The notes under the pieces were generated by a model, which was not told where the DNA came from, ran no database searches, and was given only the letters and a program-made list of their open reading frames with translations. Below are positions 1 to 4,954 of a stretch of DNA of 5,329 nucleotides, piece by piece. The translations under genes and the position numbers were made by a program. How positions within the stretch are numbered: position 1 is the stretch's first letter; every line of letters begins with the position of its first letter. Origin of the DNA: Clostridia bacterium (GTDB taxonomy: Bacteria; Bacillota_A; Clostridia; Oscillospirales; CAG-272); contig JAFTHF010000242.1 in the NCBI GenBank assembly GCA_017457545.1, forward strand, positions 1-5,329, written 5' to 3'.

Positions 1-1506
1 AAGCTCCTTCTTTTCCTCGTCGGTTTCAATATCAAGCTTATCTGTGCAGATGTTTTTAAATTCCTTGTCATCATACTTCTGCATCATTTTAACTGCAAAT
101 TCATCCACGTCATCGGCAAAATAAAGCACCTCATAGCCCTTTTCCCTTACTGCCTCAACCTGAGGAAGCATCTTTATCTTGTCAACTGTTTCGCCACAGG
201 CATAGTAAATTGCGCCCTGACCCTCCTTCATACGGGAAACGTATTCCTTAAGGGTAGCGTATTTATCCTCATTAGAGGAAACAAACATAATAAGGTCAGC
301 AAGGTTATCCTTGTTTGCGCCGTAGCTTTCGTATATGCCAAATTTGATTTGTGCGCCAAAGGCAGAGAAGAACTTGTCATACTTTTCACGCTCATTTGAC
401 TGCATCTTTATAAGCTCATTTTTAATCTTCTTTTCAATAGCCTTGGCAATCACCTTAAGCTGACGGTCATGCTGAAGCATTTCACGGGAGATATTAAGGG
501 ATAAATCCGCACTGTCAACAAGACCTCTTACAAAGCTGAAGTAATCGGGCAAAAGGTCCTTGCATTTTTCTGTAATCATTACTCCACTTGAATAAAGCTC
601 AAGTCCCTTTTCGTAGCTCTTGGAGTAAAAATCGTAGGGGACGTGTGCAGGAATGAACAAAAGTGCCTCAAAGGTGGAAAGACCCTCGGATTTCTGAGAG
701 ATAGCCTTTAAGGGCGCCTCATAATCGTAGAATTTATCCTGATAGAAGGAATTATATTCCTCCTCGGTAATCTCAGCCGCGCTCTTTTTCCAAAGAGGAA
801 TCATGCTGTTAAGTGTTTCAAGCTGAGTTACTGTTTCATATTCGTTTTCGGTACCCTCTTTTTTACGGGATGTTGTCACATCTGTCTTGATGGGGTATCT
901 TATATAGTCGGAATATTTTTTAACAAGGGAACGAAGCTTGTATTCGTCAAGATACTCAGAATACTTTTCATCATCAGTATCTGGTTTCAAATGTAAGCAA
1001 ATTTCCGTACCGTAGCCGTTTTTTGTGGAATTTCCGATAGAATAACCGCTTACTCCCTCGGATTCCCAAATGTAAGCCTCATCTGTACCGTAGGGCTTAG
1101 TCACTACTGTAATCTTGTCGGCAACCATAAATGCAGAGTAGAAGCCAACACCAAACTGACCGATTACGTCAACATCCTTCTTGTCCTCATGCTCTTTTTT
1201 AAAATCAAAGGAGCCACTTTTTGCAATAGTACCAAGATTATTTTCAATCTCATACATTGTCATACCGCAGCCGTTATCTGTAATTGTAAGAGTATTTGCA
1301 CTCTTGTCAGCCTTAAGAACTATTTCATAGTCCTCACGCTTTAATGTAACTGTGCTGTCGGTAAGTGAACGGTAATAAAGCTTGTCAATCGCATCGCTGG
1401 CATTGGAAATAAGCTCTCTTAGGAAAATTTCCTTGTGAGTATAAATGGAGTTTATCATCATGTCAAGCAATTTTTGCGATTCGGTTTTGAATTGCTTTTT
1501 TCTCAT
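1..1506 (-). CDS. htpG: Molecular chaperone HtpG (Hsp90), C-terminal end cut off by the window
   Basis: Cytoplasmic ATP-dependent dimeric chaperone of the Hsp90 family. My translation gives 502 codons without a stop; bacterial HtpG is usually about 610-640 aa, so roughly the last 110-140 residues (most of the dimerisation domain) lie outside the window. The GHKL ATPase domain is clear: E31, N35 and D38 in [10 protein letters not shown], then TDNGCGM (residues 76-82), LGTIAKSGS (91-99) and [12 protein letters not shown] (from about 116). The middle domain has LNISRE at 337-342, with N338 and R341 spaced like the catalytic-loop Asn/Arg of yeast Hsp82. The ATG at 1506 was chosen because an AAGAGGTG ribosome binding site lies 6 nt upstream (1513-1520); the later ATGs at codons 16 and 17 would cut into the conserved N-terminal helix. 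It is transcribed divergently from the ProX gene. No CIRCE element is visible, so HrcA control is not supported. Confidence 0.96.
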   Translation of the reverse strand, partial: MRKKQFKTESQKLLDMMINSIYTHKEIFLRELISNASDAIDKLYYRSLTDSTVTLKREDYEIVLKADKSANTLTITDNGCGMTMYEIENNLGTIAKSGSFDFKKEHEDKKDVDVIGQFGVGFYSAFMVADKITVVTKPYGTDEAYIWESEGVSGYSIGNSTKNGYGTEICLHLKPDTDDEKYSEYLDEYKLRSLVKKYSDYIRYPIKTDVTTSRKKEGTENEYETVTQLETLNSMIPLWKKSAAEITEEEYNSFYQDKFYDYEAPLKAISQKSEGLSTFEALLFIPAHVPYDFYSKSYEKGLELYSSGVMITEKCKDLLPDYFSFVRGLVDSADLSLNISREMLQHDRQLKVIAKAIEKKIKNELIKMQSNEREKYDKFFSAFGAQIKFGIYESYGANKDNLADLIMFVSSNEDKYATLKEYVSRMKEGQGAIYYACGETVDKIKMLPQVEAVREKGYEVLYFADDVDEFAVKMMQKYDDKEFKNICTDKLDIETDEEKKEL

Positions 1507-1530
1507 ATTAAACACCTCTTTATTTTTATT

Positions 1531-1544
1531 GCAGTGGAAACTGC
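1531..1544 (-). other. Small hairpin in the htpG 5' untranslated region
   Basis: A perfect 5-bp inverted repeat (GCAGT and ACTGC around a 4-nt loop) lies between the predicted htpG transcription start and its ribosome binding site. The stem is short, so an effect on mRNA stability or start-site access is only a possibility. Confidence 0.4.
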
Positions 1545-1555
1545 GTATCAATACA

Positions 1556-1585
1556 ATTATACATCATTATAGTGGAGATTATCAA
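1556..1585 (-). promoter_or_regulatory. Probable sigma-A promoter of htpG
   Basis: Reading the minus strand, TTGATA (1585-1580) and TATAAT (1561-1556) are separated by 18 nt. A second TATAAT occurs 10 nt further upstream (1571-1566) but has no well-placed -35 box. The predicted start leaves a 5' leader of about 40 nt, with the AAGAGGTG ribosome binding site at 1513-1520. Confidence 0.7.
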
Positions 1586-1616
1586 GTAAATAATATGAAT
1601 TTTACCTTAATTATTC

Positions 1617-1645
1617 TTGAAAATAAGGTGATATGGTGATATACT
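1617..1645 (+). promoter_or_regulatory. Sigma-A promoter of the ProX-type deacylase gene
   Basis: TTGAAA (1617-1622) and TATACT (1640-1645) are 17 nt apart, and a TG one base before the -10 box (1637-1638) makes it an extended -10 promoter. The predicted start lies about 20 nt before the start codon, so the leader is short. An AAGGAG ribosome binding site follows at 1661-1666, 6 nt before the ATG. Confidence 0.8.
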
Positions 1646-1656
1646 GTTTATATCAC
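1627..1656 (+). promoter_or_regulatory. Candidate operator: palindrome plus direct repeat over the -10 box
   Basis: GTGATATA (1636-1643) and TATATCAC (1649-1656) form a perfect 8-bp inverted repeat with a 5-nt centre. The left arm overlaps a tandem direct repeat of GGTGATAT (1627-1634 and 1635-1642). The palindrome covers the -10 box and likely start site, where a bound dimeric repressor would block initiation. As RNA most of it would lie too early in the transcript to be a terminator. The cognate regulator is not identifiable. Confidence 0.5.
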
Positions 1657-1672
1657 GTCTAAGGAGAATAAA

Positions 1673-2215
1673 ATGTTAGTTAATAAGGGCAGACCGAGAA
1701 ATGAAGAGGGCAGACAGGCAAGGGAAATTCGCACCTATGATTTCCTTGACAGTCTTGGAATTGAATATTATCGCATAGACCATGAGCATCTTGATACAAT
1801 GGAGCAATGCGAGGCAGTAGATGTGGCTCTTGAAACCGTGCTTTGCAAAAACCTTTTTCTTTGCAACCGTCAGCACACAGCCTTTTATCTTCTTATGATG
1901 CCCGGCGCTAAGCATTTTAAGACTAAGGAGCTGTCAAGTCAGATAAACACCTCCCGTCTTTCCTTTGCTGAGCCTGAGTATCTTCTTGAATATCTTGATA
2001 TTATCCCCGGCTCAGTAAGTATAATGGGACTTATTAACGATAAGGACAATAAGGTAAAGCTTCTTATAGATAAGGACGTTATCGTTCCCGACCATATAGG
2101 CTGTCACCCCTGCGCCAACACCTCAAGCCTTAAAATTCGCACCGAGGACGTATTAAACGTCTATCTCCCCGCCACTAATCACGAGCCTACCTTCGTTGAG
2201 CTAAGTTGGGAGTGA
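1673..2215 (+). CDS. proX: ProX-type prolyl-tRNA editing deacylase (YbaK/EbsC family)
   Basis: Predicted to hydrolyse Ala-tRNA(Pro) made in error by prolyl-tRNA synthetase, acting in trans as a stand-alone editing domain in the cytoplasm (also called PrdX or ProXp-ala in clostridia). The 180-aa length fits the stand-alone family. Diagnostic features are the CKNLFL motif with the expected catalytic lysine K59, PGSVSIMGL at 112-120, and GCHPCANT at 143-150, equivalent to the conserved HPxxN substrate-pocket loop. A helical N-terminal segment (about 12-30) precedes the fold. The ATG is supported by AAGGAG 6 nt upstream and by the promoter just ahead of it. It appears monocistronic: htpG is divergent and the next gene has its own promoter. 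No clear U-tract terminator follows; a palindromic repeat sits there instead. The family call is secure; specificity for Ala-tRNA(Pro) rather than Cys-tRNA(Pro) is inferred from similarity to ProX/PrdX. Confidence 0.93.
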   Translation: MLVNKGRPRNEEGRQAREIRTYDFLDSLGIEYYRIDHEHLDTMEQCEAVDVALETVLCKNLFLCNRQHTAFYLLMMPGAKHFKTKELSSQINTSRLSFAEPEYLLEYLDIIPGSVSIMGLINDKDNKVKLLIDKDVIVPDHIGCHPCANTSSLKIRTEDVLNVYLPATNHEPTFVELSWE

Positions 2216-2217
2216 TA

Positions 2218-2259
2218 GGCTCCATCTTTGAGGGAGCTGTCGCATAGCGACTGAGGGAG
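2218..2259. repeat. REP-like palindromic intergenic repeat
   Basis: Two hairpins sit side by side. The first pairs GCTCCATC (2219-2226) with GAGGGAGC (2230-2237) with one mismatch and a TTT loop. The second pairs GTCGC (2239-2243) with GCGAC (2247-2251) around ATA. The octamer TGAGGGAG occurs on both sides of the second hairpin (2229-2236 and 2252-2259). From memory, very similar GAGGGAGCTGTC...GACTGAGGGAG sequences are dispersed in many gut Clostridia genomes, so I read it as a small non-coding repeat. It may also slow transcription leaving the upstream gene, but lacks a U-tract. Confidence 0.55.
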
Positions 2260-2267
2260 TTTACCTC

Positions 2268-2296
2268 TTGACATTCAAATTTTTTTATGCTAAAAT
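2268..2296 (+). promoter_or_regulatory. Strong sigma-A promoter of the ATT-start gene
   Basis: A consensus TTGACA (2268-2273) is followed after 17 nt by TAAAAT (2291-2296), with an extended -10 TG at 2288-2289. The start is predicted near 2303, giving a leader of about 68 nt before the start codon at 2371. The promoter begins immediately downstream of the palindromic repeat. Confidence 0.82.
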
Positions 2297-2370
2297 AACT
2301 ATAAGTGATAGGGAAGACACCATAACAAAACGTAAATCACAAAACTGAATACGATAAGGGGGAGATACCC

Positions 2371-2820
2371 ATTACAAAAAACGTTAATGTTGTAGACAGT
2401 CAAGGAAATAAGTACGAAGCGACCTACCCAAAAAGGGCACAAGGTCTTGTTAAAAAAGGCAGGGCACGCTTCATAGATGAAAATACTATATGCCTTGCGT
2501 GTCCGCCGAATGAATATTTGGAGGATATAGAAATGTCAGAAAATAAGAATATAAATACAGAAGCAGTAGTTGAAGAAACCAAAAAGCCTAAGTTTACAAT
2601 TGAGTATGTTCTTGAAAAAATCGAAGAGCTTACAAAACAGCTTGAATCAGTAGATAGAGTAGCAAACTGTATCAGCTCAGTATCGGATGAAATTGATACA
2701 GATGAGCCCGAAATTGCAGAGCATTGGGGAGAAGTATGCTCCATTAAAGCTGCTGCAATAAGAGAGTTTTTCACTCAAAGAGAGGCAAATCTAAGGAAAT
2801 TGCTGTATTATTATATCTAA
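2371..2820 (+). CDS. Uncharacterised 149-aa protein apparently initiated at an ATT codon
   Basis: Function unknown. The frame is open from just after a TAA at 2323-2325 to TAA at 2818-2820, with no ATG, GTG or TTG before the TTG at 2518. Starting there would discard about 49 convincing residues: KNVNVVDSQGNKYEATYP, then KRAQGLVKKGRARFIDENT and CLACPP. I recall this basic N-terminal module, with a CxxC (C41, C44), from small uncharacterised clostridial proteins. A purine-rich ribosome binding site (AAGGGGGAG, 2356-2364) ends 6 nt before ATT (2371), the best-placed start; ATA at 2365 abuts it and is too close. After residue 55 comes an acidic linker (about 55-70), then a charged helical, possibly coiled-coil region (about 70-90) and an Arg/Lys-rich C-terminus ending YYYI. 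It has its own strong promoter and a strong terminator, so it is probably monocistronic. The ATG at codon 55 lacks a comparable context. Confidence 0.75.
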   Translation: MTKNVNVVDSQGNKYEATYPKRAQGLVKKGRARFIDENTICLACPPNEYLEDIEMSENKNINTEAVVEETKKPKFTIEYVLEKIEELTKQLESVDRVANCISSVSDEIDTDEPEIAEHWGEVCSIKAAAIREFFTQREANLRKLLYYYI

Positions 2821-2870
2821 TTAAGCCACGATTTGAGATCGAACAATTATAACCCCATTTAATAAAACCG

Positions 2871-2907
2871 CACCCCATAGCGAGCAATCGCTATGGGGTG
2901 TTTCTTT
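2871..2907. terminator. Bidirectional terminator, copy 1
   Basis: CACCCCATAGCGA (2871-2883) pairs perfectly with 2888-2900 around a GCAA loop, a GNRA-type tetraloop on the plus strand. The 13-bp stem is followed by TTTCTTT on the plus strand, ending the ATT-start gene; on the minus strand a CGGTTTTATT tail follows, so it can also end the convergent 79-aa gene, whose stop codon is 6 nt away. The same 34 nt (2870-2903) recur exactly at 3446-3479. Confidence 0.9.
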
Positions 2908-3145
2908 AATAGTCATGCCTACTGCCACCGTTACTGCCCAGCTCTTCAAAAGCATTGATTATTTCTTCGATTTTTATAAAACAGTCTTTGTCAGATAAGC
3001 TACTATCCTCAATAATGTTTTTTATTTTTTGTAGTGCAACGTAACATTTAGAGCTAATCAGTCTTCCTAGGCTCTTTCCTTTTAGACTACATTTTATCTT
3101 TTCGTCTCTTAATATTTGTAATAAAATTTCTTCCCAAAGCTCCAT
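2906..3145 (-). CDS. Conserved hypothetical 79-aa protein
   Basis: Function unknown. The protein is small, soluble and mainly helical, with no signal peptide or membrane segment. The C-terminal half (CYVALQKIKNIIEDSSL, then DCFIKIEEIINAFEELGS, ending NGGSRHDY) matches a pattern I remember from small proteins widespread in Lachnospiraceae and Ruminococcaceae (CYxALxxIKxIIEDxSLxDxxCFxxIEEI, then GSxGGxRHDF); this is recollection, not a search. The N-terminus MELWEEILLQIL also fits. The ATG at 3145 is preceded by an AAGAGGAA ribosome binding site (3152-3159) at 6 nt spacing. It is transcribed divergently from a Cro/C1-type regulator from a perfect-consensus promoter overlapped by probable operator half-sites, so repression by that regulator is likely. 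A toxin role is conceivable given the neighbour, but I see no toxin-family motif. Confidence 0.78.
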   Translation of the reverse strand: MELWEEILLQILRDEKIKCSLKGKSLGRLISSKCYVALQKIKNIIEDSSLSDKDCFIKIEEIINAFEELGSNGGSRHDY

Positions 3146-3167
3146 AAATTATTCCTCTTTTCATCAT

Positions 3168-3240
3168 ATGGGGATTATATCCCCTTAATAATTTAGATTA
3201 TAACCCCCATAATAATAATTGTCAAGATGGAGGGGATAAA
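3168..3240. promoter_or_regulatory. Operator cluster of GGGG(A/G)TTATA half-sites between the divergent genes
   Basis: GGGGAT (3170-3175) and ATCCCC (3179-3184) form a palindrome with a 3-nt centre, just downstream of the predicted start of the minus-strand gene. A further inverted half-site, TATAACCCCC (3199-3208), overlaps that gene's -10 box. A fourth, GGGGATAAA (3232-3240), abuts the regulator's start codon and overlaps its ribosome binding site. The spacing suits a dimeric Cro/C1-type repressor controlling both directions, including its own gene. The binding protein is inferred from proximity. No strong plus-strand promoter is evident; TTAATA (3185) with CATAAT (3209) is the best weak candidate. 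Confidence 0.6.
3197..3225 (-). promoter_or_regulatory. Consensus sigma-A promoter of the 79-aa gene
   Basis: On the minus strand TTGACA (3225-3220) and TATAAT (3202-3197) are both perfect consensus hexamers with a 17-nt spacer. The predicted start is near 3190, giving a leader of about 45 nt. Such a strong promoter covered by repeated half-sites suggests that it is normally repressed. Confidence 0.88.
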
Positions 3241-3441
3241 ATGATTATTTTTGATAAATTGTGGATTACAATGGAAGAAAAAGGTGTATCTACCTATAAG
3301 CTTCGTGAGGAATGTGGAATAGATAGCAAAACGGTGCGCCGTCTTAAAGCTAATGATAATATTGAAACAAAAACACTTAATAAGCTTTGTACCTTTCTTG
3401 ATTGCAAAATTGAGGATATAATGGAATTTGTAAATGATTAA
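3241..3441 (+). CDS. Small Cro/C1-type (Xre-like) helix-turn-helix transcriptional regulator
   Basis: A 66-aa protein that is essentially only a DNA-binding domain. The helix-turn-helix is expected at about residues 17-37 (STYKLREECGIDSKTVRRL), with helix 2 at TYKLREECG and recognition helix 3 at DSKTVRRLK. The tail TLNKLCTFLDCKIEDIMEF (45-63) matches the typical end of the stand-alone Xre/YozG-like class. It probably binds as a dimer and represses its own gene and the divergent 79-aa gene through the shared GGGG-type half-sites. The ATG is supported by GGAGGGG (3229-3235) 5 nt upstream; MIIFDKLW is also a common N-terminus for this class. The terminator begins 5 nt after the stop. A role as antitoxin or as a repressor of a small mobile module are alternatives; no integrase, toxin or phage gene is adjacent. 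Confidence 0.9.
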   Translation: MIIFDKLWITMEEKGVSTYKLREECGIDSKTVRRLKANDNIETKTLNKLCTFLDCKIEDIMEFVND

Positions 3442-3446
3442 AAATG

Positions 3447-3480
3447 CACCCCATAGCGAGCAATCGCTATGGGGTGTTTT
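3447..3480. terminator. Bidirectional terminator, copy 2
   Basis: An exact copy of the hairpin at 2871-2900: 13-bp stem, GCAA loop (3460-3463), followed by TTTT on the plus strand to end the regulator gene. On the minus strand it is followed by ATTTTTAA, a good U-tract, so it is also the likely 3' end of the fucosidase transcript coming from the right. Identity with copy 1 extends over 34 nt (3446-3479). Confidence 0.9.
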
Positions 3481-3481
3481 G

Positions 3482-3568
3482 GTTATGAATTGTCTTTGAC
3501 AATGTTATGTTACGCTTAGGCGTAGTTATGATTGCCTACAGCAAGTTATGATTTTCGCTTTGCGAAAA
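3482..3568. repeat. Tandem array of four different hairpins joined by GTTATG linkers
   Basis: GTTATG occurs at 3482, 3504, 3525 and 3545 (spacings 22, 21 and 20 nt), each followed by one A or T and then a hairpin. The stems are ATTGTC/GACAAT (3489-3503, loop TTT), TACGC/GCGTA (3511-3524, loop TTAG), TTGC/GCAA (3532-3544, loop CTACA) and TTTTCGC/GCGAAAA (3552-3568, loop TTT). Stem sequences differ completely while complementarity is kept; only the linker is constant. No coding frame explains it. It would be transcribed as the 3' untranslated region of the fucosidase mRNA, with TCATAAC-type linkers on that strand. The function is unknown. Confidence 0.8.
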
Positions 3569-3569
3569 G

Positions 3570-3589
3570 TTGAGATTACTCAATCTCAA
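3570..3589 (-). other. Hairpin spanning the fucosidase stop codon
   Basis: TTGAGATT (3570-3577) and AATCTCAA (3582-3589) form a perfect 8-bp inverted repeat with a 4-nt loop. It encloses the last codons and the TAA stop of the fucosidase and lies one base from the hairpin array, so it may be a fifth array member or a separate 3'-end structure. There is no U-tract directly after it. Confidence 0.6.
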
Positions 3590-4859
3590 TCTTTATAACT
3601 GTGTCAATTTCATCAAATGTATTAAAGGGTGGAACGTGGATAAAGAGCAAATCCTCGCCCTCGTAGGAATCTCTGTTCCAAGGGTCAGCTGTACTGATAA
3701 GACTGCCGTCAGAAAGACGTGTTGCAGCCTTTACCTTATATTTAAAGTTTTCAACCACAAGTGTGTCTGTGTTGCAATCGGTAATATGAAGATAAAAGGT
3801 ATTGCCGTTCCTTGTAATTCTGCCCCATTCGGGCTTAGGTAAGCCACTCATGGTGCAGCCGTAAACGCTTTCGCCGTTTTTATCCATCCATTTGCCCACC
3901 TCTGTAAGAATTTCCACACTCTTAGCAGGAATTATACCACGGGCATCAGGGCCAACATTAAGGATAAGATTGCCACCCTTGCTTGCACATTCAACAAGCA
4001 TATGGATAACATTCTTTGCGCTCTTGTAGTTTGTATCACGGGAGCTGTATCCCCAGTTATCGTTAAGTGTCATACAGGTTTCCCAAGGAATAGGGTTACC
4101 CTCATAGTCACATACGCCACGGGCAGGAATCATCTGCTCCGGTGAGCCAAAATCTCCCGCATAGTAAACAGGCTCCTTAACCTTGATATCACCGCCGATA
4201 CGGTCATCAATTATAACATCGGGGTTAATTTCACGAACCATTTTAATAAGCTTGGTGGCATCCCACTTTTCACCTGTCATTTCATCATAGTGGAAGTCAA
4301 ACCAAAGAATATCAATCTTACCGTAATTAGTCATAAGCTCCTTAACCTGACCGTGAAGATATTCAATATATCTCTCAAAGTGCTCACCCTGATGCTTGTA
4401 AGCCTCATTACCTCTCATAGGGTGATGCGCATCATTGTAAGCAGGGTAGTCGGGATGATGCCAGTCAAGTAATGAATAGTAGAAGCCAACCATTATGCCC
4501 TCAGCACGAAAGGCATCAACATATTCCTTAACCAAGTCCTTGCCGATAGGTGTGTTTGTCGCCTTATAATCGGTTAGCTTACTGTCAAAAAGACAAAAGC
4601 CATCGTGATGCTTAGTTGTAAGCACAGCGTATTTCATTCCTGCAGTCTTGGCAAGCTTAGCCCACTCACGGGGATTATAATCCTTGGGGTTGAAAATGTC
4701 AAAATACAGCTGATATTCCTCATTTGAAACACGGTCAACGGAGCGAATCCACTCACTTCTTGATGCTCTTGCGGGAATAGCGTAAAGTCCCCAATGTATA
4801 AACATGCCAAAGCGCTTTTCCATCATAGGCGCAACTCGTAATTTTCTTGCTTCGTCCAT
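3576..4859 (-). CDS. GH29 alpha-L-fucosidase, cytoplasmic
   Basis: Predicted retaining exo-glycosidase releasing L-fucose from alpha-fucosylated glycans or imported oligosaccharides. The 427-aa length fits short bacterial GH29 enzymes: a catalytic barrel (about 1-335) and a C-terminal beta domain (about 340-427). Visible motifs are FIHWGLYAIP (H22), SEWI (35-38), TTKHHDGF (H84, H85) and GFYYSLLDWHHPDYP (125-139). The likely nucleophile is D188 in ILWFDFHYDE, and PWETCMTLNDNWGY (258-271) supplies E260, the best general acid/base candidate. AKNVIHMLVECASKGGNLILNVGPDARG is the familiar GH29 segment before the domain boundary. There is no signal peptide or lipobox, so substrate must be imported. 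The ATG at 4859 follows GAGGAAAA (4871-4864). No transporter, fucose gene or regulator adjoins it, and no convincing promoter is visible, so expression may rely partly on readthrough from ppdK. Family assignment is secure; linkage specificity cannot be read. Confidence 0.95.
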   Translation of the reverse strand: MDEARKLRVAPMMEKRFGMFIHWGLYAIPARASRSEWIRSVDRVSNEEYQLYFDIFNPKDYNPREWAKLAKTAGMKYAVLTTKHHDGFCLFDSKLTDYKATNTPIGKDLVKEYVDAFRAEGIMVGFYYSLLDWHHPDYPAYNDAHHPMRGNEAYKHQGEHFERYIEYLHGQVKELMTNYGKIDILWFDFHYDEMTGEKWDATKLIKMVREINPDVIIDDRIGGDIKVKEPVYYAGDFGSPEQMIPARGVCDYEGNPIPWETCMTLNDNWGYSSRDTNYKSAKNVIHMLVECASKGGNLILNVGPDARGIIPAKSVEILTEVGKWMDKNGESVYGCTMSGLPKPEWGRITRNGNTFYLHITDCNTDTLVVENFKYKVKAATRLSDGSLISTADPWNRDSYEGEDLLFIHVPPFNTFDEIDTVIKIEIE

Positions 4860-4880
4860 AATATTTTCCTCATTATATTT

Positions 4881-4908
4881 AAAAAGGGCTGCCGCAAAGC
4901 GACAGCCC
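4881..4908 (-). terminator. Terminator downstream of ppdK
   Basis: On the minus strand GGGCTGTCGC pairs with GCGGCAGCCC (one G-T wobble, TTT loop; 4908-4886) and is followed by TTTTT (4885-4881). It lies 46 nt after the ppdK stop and just ahead of the fucosidase ribosome binding site, so it should reduce but may not abolish cotranscription. Confidence 0.85.
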
Positions 4909-4954
4909 GATTTTATTTAAACAAATATCTATTTGCTGTTAAGCGGATAAATGC

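Noticed and set aside
1507..1672. CIRCE heat-shock operator upstream of htpG
   Set aside because: No TTAGCACTC-N9-GAGTGCTAA-like sequence is present; only a 5-bp hairpin and the ProX palindrome are found.
2305..2325. GTG-started mini-ORF in the leader of the ATT-start gene
   Set aside because: Six codons without a ribosome binding site and starting almost at the predicted transcription start; no attenuator structure accompanies it.
2424..2774. 116-aa open frame on the minus strand
   Set aside because: It is antisense to the strongly supported 2371-2820 gene, is serine/phenylalanine-rich low-complexity translation, and has no ribosome binding site or promoter.
2518..2820. Start of the uncharacterised gene at TTG 2518 (100 aa)
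   Set aside because: The frame upstream encodes about 49 protein-like residues with a well-placed ribosome binding site before ATT 2371, while TTG 2518 has no ribosome binding site.
2906..3441. Classic toxin-antitoxin pair
   Set aside because: The genes are divergent rather than cotranscribed, and the 79-aa protein shows no RelE, HigB, MazF, PIN or HipA-like motif; it remains only a possibility.
3482..3568. Integron attC-like or CRISPR array reading of the GTTATG repeats
   Set aside because: The linker does not fit the attC core GTTRRRY (the fifth base is T), there is no integrase, and the units are self-complementary hairpins rather than identical repeats with unique spacers.
4872..4877. 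TATAAT on the minus strand as a fucosidase promoter
   Set aside because: There is no good -35 box, and the transcript would start within or after the ribosome binding site.
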